Positions 10,131 through 22,025 of a stretch of 64,000 nucleotides of DNA are shown here, one piece after another. Positions within the stretch are counted from its first letter, which is position 1. Every line of letters starts with the position of its first letter. The translations under genes were made by a program, and so were the position numbers. The DNA comes from Plasmodium coatneyi (lineage: Eukaryota; Apicomplexa; Aconoidasida; Haemosporida; Plasmodiidae): positions 1,488,001 through 1,552,000 of the forward strand of contig NC_033569.1 in NCBI RefSeq assembly GCF_001680005.1, written 5' to 3'. The notes beneath the pieces were generated by a model, which was not told the origin of the DNA, ran no database searches, and was given only the letters and a program-made list of their open reading frames with translations.

Positions 10131-11955
10131 TGTTATTATGTATTCTTCCTATATAGTAAATTTGTGTTAAAATGTGTTGTTTATATATTAGGTACGTAAG
10201 GGTGTAAGCACTATATGCTTATTTATGTTGAGTGTGTGATTATTGATGAATACCGAACTTTTTATTTTTTCCTCAGTAATATATATATGTTGTTTAATTT
10301 TCGGATGCTAGCGGTAACAGATTATATATATGGACAAATATATGTGACATAAAGGAAAAAATTATATACGAAATTATTTATGGAAGGAAGAGAAGAGAAG
10401 AAAAGAAACCACACACACATATATATAACTATATATATACCACTATATATATACATATATATATGTATGTGTTTTCACATAATAGTGCTTCATTTATTAC
10501 ACTCTTCCCCCTATTTATGATCATTGAGGAGTAATAATAATTTTATTGTTATTTTATTTTTTTTTTCTTCACTCCTTTTTTGGGTGATAAGTGTATTATG
10601 AGGGAGTTACTCATACAGCAGGTGTATGATGCTAACTGAGGTATCCACTCCCCCCTTTTTAAGTGCATATTACATTCGTTCTCTATTTTTTGTATACTAC
10701 TTCTCTCTGTTTTTTTTCCTTCCATTCGGTGAGTCCATTACGAAGGAACTCATTTTCACATATATGTGTGTGTGTGGATTATGTGCACATACTCCCTGTG
10801 CTATATAAGCTACTTCACTCTCCGCCCTAATGTACACATGCCATGAACACATGAAATATTTGCAATATATCCATCGGATGCATGGTAATAGAAGGTGTAA
10901 AGTGAATTCTAAGATTTAATATTGATTAAAGAGAATAAAAGGGGTACCTCAGATAATATAATATATTTGTTCTGTTGAACTTACCTGTAGTGTAATTATT
11001 AAAGAAGAAGGAATAAAGGGGGAGGAAGAAAGGAAAGGAAGAATGGGTGCAAAATTATTATAACAACAAACCGATCATACAGGGATGGAATAGGAGAAGG
11101 GGCTGCTTCACAGCCCACTACTACAGGAATGTGCACAACAAAATTTCACTTTTGAACAGGAACCATTTTCACCCTCTTTTGAACAAAAATATGAGGATAT
11201 ATCACTGCACTATACTTTTTTTTTGTATTTGTATTATATTTGGTATTGTGAATACACATATTGTGAAGTGCACCTATTGTGAATATACACATACCTTTTT
11301 TCACTGAATGTGGATAAATGAATGAATGTGCACATTAAGGAGAGGGTAAAGGGAAGAGTGCTCTTTGTATATATAATCAATACTATACGTGTGAGCAATT
11401 TTAAGCTAACTTCTTTAAAATAACAGTAGAGCATGAATCAATAGTATATATGTGAAATTTTTCGTCCAGGAGAAAAATATGCTTATATACAGAATAGGAG
11501 AGAAATATACAAATAATAATATCATATTCCCAAACGAATATATACACATACGATACAATACACAGAATGTGTGCACTTAAGAATGTGCACGCAAAAGTAG
11601 AATACATGAATAGAAAAAATGCATGAAAAAAAGGGGAGTTCATAAAAAATTTCACATCCCTTCATTACTCCTCCATTTACTGTTCCTTTATTTCTATTCT
11701 TGCATGAACTACATGCATATAAACATTTGATACATGTGAATATGGTATATTACTATTATTATTCAAAAATTAGGAGGAATCTGTTTATTTACTTAAAAAA
11801 AAGGGAAGGTAAAAATCCCTATATTCACCCATAATAATTGTAGAACAAGTGGAAGATCTCAAATATATTTATGTTCTGCATAAGCATATATATGAAGAAA
11901 ATACAACCTCTAATATAAACTTATTATTTATATAAGAAGAATATACACCTAAACA
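10131..11955. promoter_or_regulatory. head-to-head intergenic region of kir pair B
   Basis: About 1.83 kb separates the divergent kir starts. It is AT-rich with TATATATGTG runs and no supported gene. It shares collinear boxes with 4061-5830: CATACTCCCTGTGCTAT at 10786, GGTGTAAAGTGAATT at about 10894 and ATTATTATAACAACAAAC at about 11054. The sequence between boxes is diverged, so the duplication is not very recent or has been diversified. Confidence 0.6.
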
Positions 11956-14209
11956 ATGGCACCAACAGGGACAACAACAGTAGAGGTCCGTTTTCATGTT
12001 CCACATGAATAATTCGGGAGTGTGCATACCAAGTTTTATGCATAATATAATATTTTGAGTAAGGACACACGCATATATTTTTCTAATTATATTTTCAGGA
12101 ACAAATTTTAAAGAAGTTACAGTCCTATAATTTGTTCTATGGAACCTTCAATAACGGTTTGGACGACTGTAGTGACAAGGGTGCCAAGGCTGAACAGTTG
12201 AGGGCTGCATTGAATGGCAATTTCTCACAATGTCAAAAAATTATTGACGATGCTAAAAAAATCGCGGGCGCATACTGTTCCGCATGTTTCATGAATAGCA
12301 CCCAGTACTACAAGAATGAACCCTGTTATTTTTTTTATTATTGGTTGGGAGAGTTATTCTTCAAGCATCGGAGTAAAGAAGACTTAGATAATTTCTTAGA
12401 AATAGTTTACAGAACAATGAGAAATGTTCCCGATAGTAAGAAGTGTAATATTAAGTACAAAGATGAGAACAAGCATATTTTCGAGCAGAAGAGGAAAGTA
12501 CATATTTTCTCCAGTGACTATGGAACCATACAGAGACTTGTAGGAAACTGTAAGCCTACAGATTGTTCAGAGTATTTAAAGTATCTACAGGATATTAAAG
12601 CAGCATGTAAGCTTGTGAGTGTAGGTTGCGATGGAAGTGGGCATGAAAGTGGTGAATACTGTAACGATTATAATGAAAAATATAAGAACTACTGTGATAA
12701 GAACCTACAGGAACTGATAGATCTATGTATTGAGCGCAAACAACGCAAACCAAATCCTAATCCAAATCAGGCGGGCAGTTCAGGCAGTTTTTCCGATAGT
12801 GAGGTAAGTGGTGTGTGAATGTTTGCGGGGAAAAAGAGGGGAAAAGAAGAGCACTGAGTAGGTTGCTCCTTTTTTTTCTTCTATTGCGCGTATAGGTCAA
12901 TGTCTACATGTAATATTTTTATCCATCATCATACCATGACAATGTGGAAAGATATCTATTTTACTCATTACACTTATAGGAGGATGATTTGGATGATTTC
13001 CCTTCAAAATTAGGGTACAGCAGATTCAACGGGCAAGTAAAGTATACTGTGGAAAATATACCTGAGTGTAACGAGGAAACGGTAAAGGCTAATTTAAACA
13101 ACGCATTAGACAAGTATGCAAGTATTAAGGAAGATATTGATAAGATTGCAAAAGCTTGGTGTTATACAGTTAAGGGGAGAGCAGGAGAAGAACTGAATAA
13201 TGATTTATATTACCTCTTCTATTATTGGCTAGGAGGTATAGTGTGGAAGAAGGGCGAAAGTAATACCTTCCCAGTAGTTATGAATGCCATTTATTCTGCA
13301 TTGTGGGGGGTGCTTCATAAAATTAGTGCTACACCTATGTGCACTAATATTGACCAAGGTAAGTTCAACCAAATGAAAAAAGTATTCAATTACTACTATG
13401 ACTATTCAACTATAACAGAGTGCATAGAAAGTTCCCCGGCGTCAGGACCCAATTGTACTGACAAATATTCAGATTATCTGGACAAAGCTGATGCTGCATA
13501 TGGGGGAATGGAGAAATATTGTGGACCAGGTAATAATTTAAATAGGACATGTTGTACTTATTTTAAGAAAATTTCCAATCAGAGTGATGGCAACAGTATT
13601 CTCAAGCCATTAGAATTGAAATCTAAATTAGAACCTTTAAGAAGGGAGCGTTCTCTCGAATTAGGTCCATTACCTACAGCAGATGGGGCAACCTCCTCTG
13701 GAGGCGCCACCCCAGCCATCATCTCCTCCACAGCTGCACTAATAGGTTTACCAATGGCTGCTTTCTTTCTGTACAAAGTAATTAGCACAATATGAACACA
13801 TTTAAAATATTAATAATCTCACTTATTAATATTTTTCCCTTTTGTTAAACAATGAACATAGGAGGTTGTTTTATATATATAGTACATATTCCTACACTTC
13901 CTTCCCCTTTCCTTCTCTTTCTTTTCTTTTCTTTATTAGCATAATCTTTTACCTTCCTGGATAAGCAACTCCTTCGTAAATAATAATAAAAGAAGAAAAA
14001 GAGCTACCGCAGGGCGCAACTTCGACAATTTCACAGAAACGTCAACAGATTACACAACAACTGAATCAACAATAGGTTCCACACTATATTCAGCAGAGAA
14101 CTCAACAGTAGAATCAATAGATGCACCTACCATATACAGAAGACCACGCAGAGGAAGAAGAACAAATAATACACGAGGCCACCAAAATATAGGTTATCAG
14201 AATATGTAG
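11956..14209 (+). CDS. kir: kir (PIR family) antigen with two PIR domains, 4 exons
   Basis: The model has exon 1 11956-11985 (MAPTGTTTVE), exon 2 12099-12803, exon 3 12980-13777 and exon 4 13940-14209, all phase 0, 600 aa. Exons 2 and 3 each encode a PIR domain. The first has YFFYYWLGE and RKVHIFSSDYGTI but no transmembrane segment, and ends in a Pro/Asn then Ser/Gly linker (to SDSE). The second has YLFYYWLGG, KKVFNYYYDYSTI, and a C-terminal transmembrane stretch ending FFLYK at the donor. Exon 4 is the usual tail: HNLLPSWIS, basic KRRKRA, Ser/Thr-rich, final GYQNM. The second domain exon begins EDDLDDFPSKLGYSRFNGQ, similar in layout to the start of exon 2 in the 5831 gene. This fits internal duplication of the domain exon. 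The middle intron (12804-12979) has strong splice sites (GTAAGT; TTATAG), which argues against two separate genes. Confidence 0.87.
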
Positions 14210-14951
14210 CATTAAATGGATGGGTGCCCCCCTGGGGGCGATATAAATAACCACAACATCCATGCAGTGTAAAAGGGTAAAATGACATTCCGCCTTTTTT
14301 TTTTTTTTTTTTTAACGATTGTGTTAACTCTGCCCCCCATATTCTTTTTTGCTTTTCTTCGCCTTGCGTTATGCTATATGGTATGTTGTGGCATTTCTTT
14401 CTTTTTTTTTTTCTTATTTGTTTTTTTTTTCTTTAATTTTTTGGTAATTTTTCTTGCGCATCCTCAATTTCCTCATGGGGGGCACGCACAAATGACCCCG
14501 CGGCAAGGAGGAAGTAAGGACAAATTTTATGAGAATGTATTCCAAAGCGTATGATAGACTTTTTCTTTTTTTTTTTTTTTAAAGAAGCTCGCGGTGTGTT
14601 GCGACAGGGGAAATGAAAAAAAAAGAAGAAAAAAAAGTTTTAGGATTCCGGGTCCCAGGTTTTAGGGTGTAAGAACAGCAATGTGACCTGTTATTTAGCT
14701 TTTTCAGGATGGAAAGACAACAATGTGGTCTGAAGTTTAGCTGTTTTAGGGTGTAAGAATAACAATGTGGCCTGGTTTTTATCTGTTTCAGGATGTAGGA
14801 ACAATAATGTGGCCTGATTTTTTAGTTGATTAGGGAGGGGTATACATCTAAGGTGTGCACACAGAAAAAATGAAAGGAGGAAAAACAGGAAAAAAAAAAA
14901 AAAAAAAAATGAATAAAAAAAAATAAGAAAAAAAAAAGAAAAAAAAAAGAA

Positions 14952-14983
<32 letters not shown>

Positions 14984-15305
14984 AAAAGAAACATACGCAC
15001 TATGTAGTTTATCTGGCTCTGGCGAAGGTGTACAAATGAATACTGCTGGGTGAGTTTGTACACTGTAGCTGATCGATTCTTCCGTTCCGCAGAACCCGTT
15101 CTGCCGTGGAGATGACGCTGCGGGGCGCGGCACACGAGGAGGCAGCGCCGGTGAAGCGGTCGCACCGGGGTGGACCATTCACAAATGCGGCCACCGCAAA
15201 AATGCTCAACATAAGTTGACTTGCACAAAAGAGTTGAACACAAAGTGCCTGCCCTAAGGTGGCTACCTGCAAAAATCCCCGCCCCAAAGGAACACCCCAC
15301 GCACA
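14210..15305. other. kir 3' flank and upstream region of RAP gene
   Basis: No gene is supported here. The kir 3' UTR-like block (14219-14295) is followed by a T-tract region and a block (14440-14570) matching 7850-7975 (CGC(A/G)TCCTCAATTTCCTC ... ACAAATTTTATGA ... TATG.T.GACTT). Next come an inverted telomere-like module (14640-14870) and a long A/G microsatellite (14890-14990). The last 300 bases rise in GC and form the RAP gene's 5' region. Minus-strand open frames here are Phe-rich or lack a start context and were not called. Confidence 0.55.
14640..14870. repeat. degenerate telomere-like array module, inverted copy
   Basis: Four units of about 42-50 bases of the form GTTTTAGGGTGTAAGAA..CAATGTGGCCTG are arranged in tandem. 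They are the complement of the CAGGCCATATTGTTGTTCTTAC element at 1205-1230. The block ends near GGGGTATACATCTAAGG, the complement of the module start seen at 7520. It is therefore the same module as at 1163 and 7520, but reversed. Confidence 0.65.
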
Positions 15306-18300
15306 ATGCTTGCCTGTGCTAGAAAAATTAATCACATCAAGAAAATCCTATACAGAGAGAAGGTAAGGAGAAATAAAAAAATCAAGTGTCACATCCAGCA
15401 CGTTCCCTACAGCGATCAGTACAAGGAAACGGTAACCCTATCATACAAAAGGGGGACGCTCACACAGGTGATTGAATATGCAGAAAAGGAAAGAGCCCCT
15501 TCCCTCTTCACTGATTATGTGGAGACGCGCACAAAAGAGAGAAGTCATTTTTTACCACCTCGAAAGGGGAATCACCTAAGTGTGCTTCCTCCTAAGAATG
15601 GTGTTGCCTGGGTCGACGCCACACCCAATGGGGGGCATCGTGAAGAGGGATACACGAATGGTGAGGGGAGGAAGAACCGAAACGTCGGGACCGTCCCCCA
15701 TGAATCACTCAGCAGCACGTCCCCACAAGGCAGCCCAATCATCCCCCACACGAGGATACATAACACCGCGGTGATAAAAAAATATCAAGACGAACAAGGA
15801 AAAAAAAGAAAGGAACTAAGCGAACTAAACGAATGGAACGAACAGGGCAAACGGAACAGGCTGGTGATCCAGTACCATGTGGGGAGCATAAAAGGCGTAA
15901 TGACCATTTTGGACAAGTGCCAAGCGTACAACTATAAGAATGGTAACCTACTGGAGGATGTTTGTGAATCCATCCCCTCGCTCGGTCTGCAAGGCACAAG
16001 CATAAAGAACCTCCTCAGCATTCTACATGCCTTCATTAAATTAAATTATTTCAATGAGGGATATTTCAACTATATGTTTCTGCGTCTTCTAAATGAGCAC
16101 TCTTTGAGCAACTCCGATTTGATATCCCTCCTGTTCATTCTGTCCAATGTAGAAAAGCTGAACGCCTTGAGTTGTGCCCTCCTCTACAAAGTAAATTTTA
16201 TGCTGCTCCATAGGATACACTCCCTCTCCCTACACCAGCTGCATAATGTGTTGAATGCCTACCTGAAGATGTCCAGGCGGCTGTCAGCTCGGGCAGAATT
16301 TCAACGGGGAAGTACACACCAGGTGACAAAGACGGATGAACGAGGTGGTCCAAAGATCAATTCAACAAATTTTGAGCTCTTTTACAAGCTAAGATTTGAC
16401 GAGGCCACCCAACCGGGGGAACCTGCCCAACCGAGCAACCACCGCAACTGCATCCACCTCATATTCCGCCTCATTGAAATTTTGAGGAAGAAAAATATCC
16501 CCATGGAAAAGCTGAGCAAATTCATAACCCTACAGGATTGCCTTAACAAACCTTTCATCACCCACTTGAAGAAAGAAATAGGACTCCTCTTTGTGAAAAA
16601 ATTAAAATCTGAATACATCCTTTTTAACCGACTGGAGAGGAAGCGTCTGTATGGATTGAGGGATTCCATTTTAGGATCCCCCAAAGGAGGGGGTTCCAAT
16701 GGGGAGGAAAGCGTGGCACGAAAGGGAACCCCCCAGTGGCATTCCCACAGGGATGAGAAGTTTCAAATGGGGATCCACTTAAGGGAGCGCGAACTGAATT
16801 CTGCTAGTACCTCCCTTCAGCAAAAGGGGGGGCACACAGGGTCGGCGGCTATTCAGTTGAAGCTGATAAAGAGGATGAAGAGGCAGCTGGAAGCCCGTCT
16901 GCTCGTACCTCTGATCCGATTGTGTGACATCCGCGATGGGAATCTCCACACAGGTGATAATAACGATGGGGATGGCCTCCCAAGAGACCGCCGTAGTGGT
17001 CATCTGGATTGTACCTACCCGTGGAAGAACCCCCCCCTGGACTTCCTTCTCCATTGCTACAAACACCTACCCCTACAGTTCGATGAAAAAAGTCTGGTGG
17101 TCACCCTGAGCTGCTTCTCCCAGAGAAGACAAACACAAACTGATGAAGTGCTTCACATGCTAATGAACCTCATGGAAAAAAAAATAAATAAATTTACTCC
17201 AGAACAAATAGTGGACATGATGAGGAGTATCTCCAACCTGAGAGATGAAAGAATACCAAATGGCTCTCTGAATTTTTTAATTAGATTTCTCTTTAACAGG
17301 AATGGAATTATTTACCTGAAGGATGAACACATATGTAGTCTCCTAAATGTGATTGAAAAAAAAAAAAAATTCATTAATGAAGATGGGATTCATTATATAA
17401 GTCACTTTGTCGTCAACCATAAACCATCTTTTAAGAATGTGAAAAATATGTTTTCCTACTTTTCCTTCCATTTTCATTTTAACAAATTTGATAACCACTT
17501 CTTAAGTGCACTTTATTGTTCCTTCCTCAGTGGAAACACTGGTACGAACCTATTCGAGCTGGATCATCTCAATCGAGTTTTATCGTCCACTTTGGTAATT
17601 CCCACCAGTTGGAAATATCAAAAAAGAGTCTTCCAAAAAATTGACACTTGTCTGTTGTCCACTTTGAGGAGAATGAACCGTCCGGACTACTTCCCCCGTC
17701 TGAGGGACCTCTCTGATGTGGTCCAACTTATTTCCCACATGAACAGCTCCATGACTAGCGAGGTTTACAAAGCGTACGAGGGTGAAATAAAAGAAATGCG
17801 GCGGAATAAATATTCCCCTCGGGATGACATCACAAATTGGGCATGCGCAACGACGAATGGCGCAAATAGACAAGTCAGAAAAGGTAAGTCTACAAAGATT
17901 GCAACACACAAGGATGGAAAAAAAAAAAAAAAATTGCAATTTTATTACGCACACAATTCGTACAATGAAGTGTACCTCATGACGTCATCCTTCAATTTAA
18001 GAATCTTCATTTTGATCAAAAAAATTGTCCAAAAGGTGTTAAATGGTAGGGGATGTGCTAACCTGCACAGTGAAGAGATCGCTCTCCTTATAAAGGCAGT
18101 AACAAATCTCTACGAACTGCAAAAAAAAATCACAAAGATGAACAAAACATACACCTATTTTTACGTTGCAACAAAGTGGAGATGCAAAAAAAACAAAACT
18201 GTAAACACGTATTTTTTAAAAATAATTAACCAAATTAACAAAGAAATTCTCCAATTTGTGTGCAAAATGGACCAGAAAAGGATCTTTCTCTGTAACGTTC

Positions 18301-20609
18301 ACATGCTAAGGAGTAACTACCTGTTTGAGCCGCTAATGAAGGAGCAACTCGTTCTGTCCCATCTTCAACAAAGTGTACTCCGAATGGGGAACAAACCAGT
18401 CAGCATAGGCACTGCCGTTCTTTTCTTTAATTTTTTGAGTTCATACAAAATTGACGAAATGGTGTTGTCCAGCAGCGGTGTACACTTGAAGGATGTGTTG
18501 CACAGTCCAGTTGTGCCGCGAGCAGGTAAAAAAAGGCGTGTCCAACTAGCTAACCTAGCTAGCTAAAAAATTTTTTTTTTTTTTTCAGCTTTTCGCTTGC
18601 ACGGTTCATGCATTTTCGTTCTGGGGCAACGAACTGGTAGTGCATACCATTCCTGCGTGTGCAGTTTTGCAGAATGCCACTAGTGCCCCATCACAGTGTC
18701 ATTGTTATGCAATCGTCATGTCATCGTTATGCCCCCCCGCAGGCTTCGAAGAACTGGAGAGGACTCTCCTAAAGGCCTTCCTGGTTAGCCAACAAATGGA
18801 ATGTCCGAACCGAAAAAGAGAAATGCTGTTTGCACACATGTACAGTGAAAAGAAGAGACCAAAGTCAAGCATAAAAAACGCCATCAAGCATTTCTTTTTA
18901 ACGTATAAATTCACAAATTGGGAATATTTAAAAAAGTACCAACAGGAAAGGAAAATCTACATAAATAAAATTTCTAACAATCTGGAGAAAAAAATGTTAA
19001 AAAGGAAAATAAAAAAAATGGACGATCTGGTTAAGCAGAATGGCAGCTTTAAGCATATGAATAAGTACAACAAATTTTTGATTTGCAAATTTACCTCAAA
19101 ATGGAAGAAGAAAAAAAAATATTTAGTCCTTAAAAGCACCATTAATTCGTCCTATGTGGACGCAAATGATATGATCGAGTTGTTGTTCAGCTCAGTTGTT
19201 ATGTCCATTAGACATCTTGTCAATCACCCTAAGGGGAGTTTCCCCCGCGCACGCGAACATCCCCCCTGTGAACCCCCCATGTATGAATACCCCAAATGTG
19301 TAACATTCCTGCTAAAAAAAATGATTGTCTTGAAAAAACCCAAAATCGTTAACATCACATACCCTCTCTACTTTAAACTCCGTCTCTGTGTTGAGGCCAT
19401 CAAATGGGTGTATCCCAAGCTGATGAAAAATTATGGGCACATATTAATGTACTGGAAGAAAGTGATAGGCGCACATTTGGGGGGCGAGAAGACCTTTAAA
19501 AATTACTTCGACTATGCGCAGAGGGGGAACCATGCGTTGAGCGCATCCCATATGTTAGCAAACGGGAGTGATTGGGGCAGCGCCCCCCACGTGATAACCC
19601 CTTCAAACGGGCAGACGCAGCAAAGCCTCACGAACCACGCAAACAATGCCTTCCAAAAATTTCTAACCTACCCCTGCATTTCGCAAACCAATTACAAATA
19701 TAAATTAAAAAGTAAAAAAAGCTACTCCCTCGAGAATTCTCTTTACTTTAAAAATTCGAAATGTTACAAAAACATAGTCTTTCACGACATGCACGAGCAT
19801 GTGAGCTACCTCCAAAACATCTCTCATCGGCTGTACATTAATTTTGCGCACTTAAAGAGAAGACTACTACGGCGAAGTAACAACCAGGCGGGACAAAAAA
19901 GAAAAAGAAAAAAAAAAAACTATAAAAGTTTAAGGCAGTTAAACCATAATTGTGCCAAACGAAATAGCATACTGTACAAATGCCCCTTCAACATAGTTGA
20001 CGTAAAAAAAGTGGAAATGTTTCATAGTCATCTGGTCAGAGTAGACGTCGCCAAACGTAACGGTACCGGTAACATACGCACGTTTTTTGTCTTTCCCTAT
20101 GCTCCCTTTAACCTAAACACAGTCGTAAAAAATGGGACAAGCGAAGATAACACGTTGCAGTTGTGCGAATCCACATTTTGCAAACGTGAATTATTTTTAA
20201 CTTTATTTTTGATGAAGGTGGAATTGGCGAAGCACATCCAGACAGAGTAATAGCTACAAAAAAAGTTATGTGCTGATGGGAATGTGCCCTTTTTTTTTTT
20301 TTTTTTTTGCTGAAGCGGATGTGACAACTACAGGGCATCGCCCGTGTGTATGGGGGGGAGTAAAAATTGTGTTTTCCTCTCCTCCTTCATCTCGTTAATA
20401 AATGTCGACCGCAGTCTTCCCCACATGCATTTCTATGTGAAGCGTAGCCGATTGGCTACTTAACCAGATAGCCATCTCTTCATAGCTCTTTTTATTCATA
20501 TTTTTCCCTTTTCAGGATAAACATTGTGCCCGTGGCTACGGACAAACTGAACGTCATCCGCAACAGAAAGCAGCTTCATTTGTACTTATCAGCAAAACTG
20601 TTGTGCTGA
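15306..20609 (+). CDS. RAP-domain protein, probably mitochondrial RNA metabolism
   Basis: The three-exon model is 15306-18525, 18743-20246 and 20516-20609, with phases 1 and 2 that match exactly; 1605 aa. The N-terminus (MLACARKINHIKKILYR) is basic and free of acidic residues, like an organelle presequence. Residues about 195-335 form helical repeats (LLSILHAFIKLNYFNEGYF, SLLFILSNVEKLN, QLHNVLNAYLKMS), typical of the heptatricopeptide/FASTK-like repeats that precede RAP domains in Apicomplexa. Further helical repeats follow through exon 1 and exon 2. The C-terminus is a RAP-like module. Its last strand and helix (INIVPVATDKLN...LHLYLSAKLLC) come from the 31-residue third exon, which is easily missed because exon 2 reads only one codon past the donor. 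RAP proteins in Plasmodium bind organellar RNA, mostly rRNA fragments in mitochondria. The exact target is unknown. Internal charged low-complexity inserts are normal for Plasmodium. Confidence 0.8.
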
Positions 20610-21459
20610 AGGAAAGGGAAATTTGCAAAGCAGAAAGATGTGCCAAGTTTGTTTAGTACCATATAAATTTTTTTTTTTTTTTTTTTTTAATTTATCCTTT
20701 GATATGTTTAACCCAATGGCAACGCCACAGCGCTGTCTCATTTGTGAGAGCGTACCCACATGAGTGATAAATAAATAGTTGTGTTTTCCGGTTTCCTTTT
20801 CGTAGCCGAATGGAAGGAAGCGGTTACCGCTTTTCTCTGGAGCAGCAAACGCACCATTCTCCGCACAAATGGCACGCACGTAAGTGGAATACATTGCTTT
20901 ATGTTGCATTTGCTCCGTTTGCCGCGTTTGCTGCATTTATTTTTTTTTCCCGCGAACGACTCGACATCCCAGAGCACATATCTATTTGCTTAATTTGTTT
21001 CATACAAAGTGGCCCCACAGGGAAGCACATAAAACAAATCATATACGTAGCGTAATGCGCAGCGTACTGAATTGCATACTGATTCCGGTTCTTCGGGCAA
21101 TCTTCCCTTTTTAACAATTTCTTATGGGCGCGCAAAACGCGGATATAGCTAGCTGCGCATAGCCTGTTCTTTTTTCCCTCTTGGGACATTCACAAAAAAA
21201 TAATGCCTCCCTTTTTTTACGACCACTAGCGGAGTACCTATCGTCAAATCGTTTTGTTAAAAGATTCGCGGCTTCCATGCCATACATATATTTTTTCATG
21301 TTCATATTTTATGCATCCCTGCTGTGGTCATCGTGATTTTTTTTTTTTTTTTTTCCGAAAAGGGACGCGACGCATTTTAGTTTCCCCCTTCGTTAGCCCT
21401 TAAGAATTGCTTGCCCTCACAGTATATACATGTATGCATAACGTGACGCCTCCCCATCA
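20610..21459. other. intergenic, no gene seen
   Basis: This lies between the RAP gene stop and the p14 gene start on the same strand. It contains two poly-T/A tracts (20668-20690, 21337-21354) and scattered short frames without splice or codon support. It should hold the p14 promoter and 5' UTR. Confidence 0.5.
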
Positions 21460-22025
21460 ATGTCTAGAAGAAGCATACGTTTGCCCGCGGAGGTCAGTAG
21501 GATCCTTTACGTCAGGTGAGGGGATTTTACCACTTGAGAGAGAGAACAAAAGGGGGACCCTCACAGTTGTGAGAAAGGTTCCCACCTGTTAGCGGCAGTG
21601 AAAAAAAAAAAAATACATTCCTATATATACGTACATGTATAACTGTAATGGCCATTTGAGTGATCTTTCCTGTGGTTCAATGTAATCACCACCCCTGACC
21701 ACCGCACTGTTTCCCATCATGCATTAAACCACGTTTCCCCCCTTGCAGAAACCTGCCTTACAAAATATCGGCCGATGAACTGTATGACATTTTTGGAAAG
21801 TATGGAACAGTGAGGCAGATACGAAAAGGAAATGCCGAAGGTACCAAGGGAACATCTTTTGTCGTCTACGACGATATTTACGATGCCAAGAATGCCCTGG
21901 ACCACTTGTCAGGTTTCAATGTGGCCGGGAGGTACCTCGTAGTTTTGTATTACGACCCGGTGAAGGCTCAGAGGAAGAAGGAGCTGCAGGAAAAGTTGAA
22001 AAACGAGCAGGAAGGGAAGAAATAG
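21460..22025 (+). CDS. splicing factor 3B subunit 6 (SF3b14a/p14)
   Basis: The two-exon model is 21460-21515 and 21749-22025 (donor GTGAGG, acceptor TTGCAG, phase 2), 110 aa. The first exon gives RLPAEVSRILYVR and the second continues NLPYKISADELYDIFGKYG. Together they form an RRM whose RNP2 (ILYVRNL) spans the intron and whose RNP1 region is GTSFVVYDD. DAKNALDHLSGFNVAGRYLVVLYY is nearly invariant in the family. p14 sits in the U2 snRNP SF3b complex next to the branch-point adenosine and contacts SF3B1. The length is close to the usual ~125 aa, with a shorter Lys/Glu C-terminus. The start is fixed by the conserved RLPPEV-like N-terminus right after a single Met. This is a clear call. Confidence 0.95.

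Noticed and set aside
14848..15335. Overlapping minus-strand frames of 108-152 residues upstream of the RAP gene
   Set aside because: Half of each is poly-Phe from the A/G microsatellite. The GC-rich part is probably the RAP 5' region read in reverse, and there is no consistent start.
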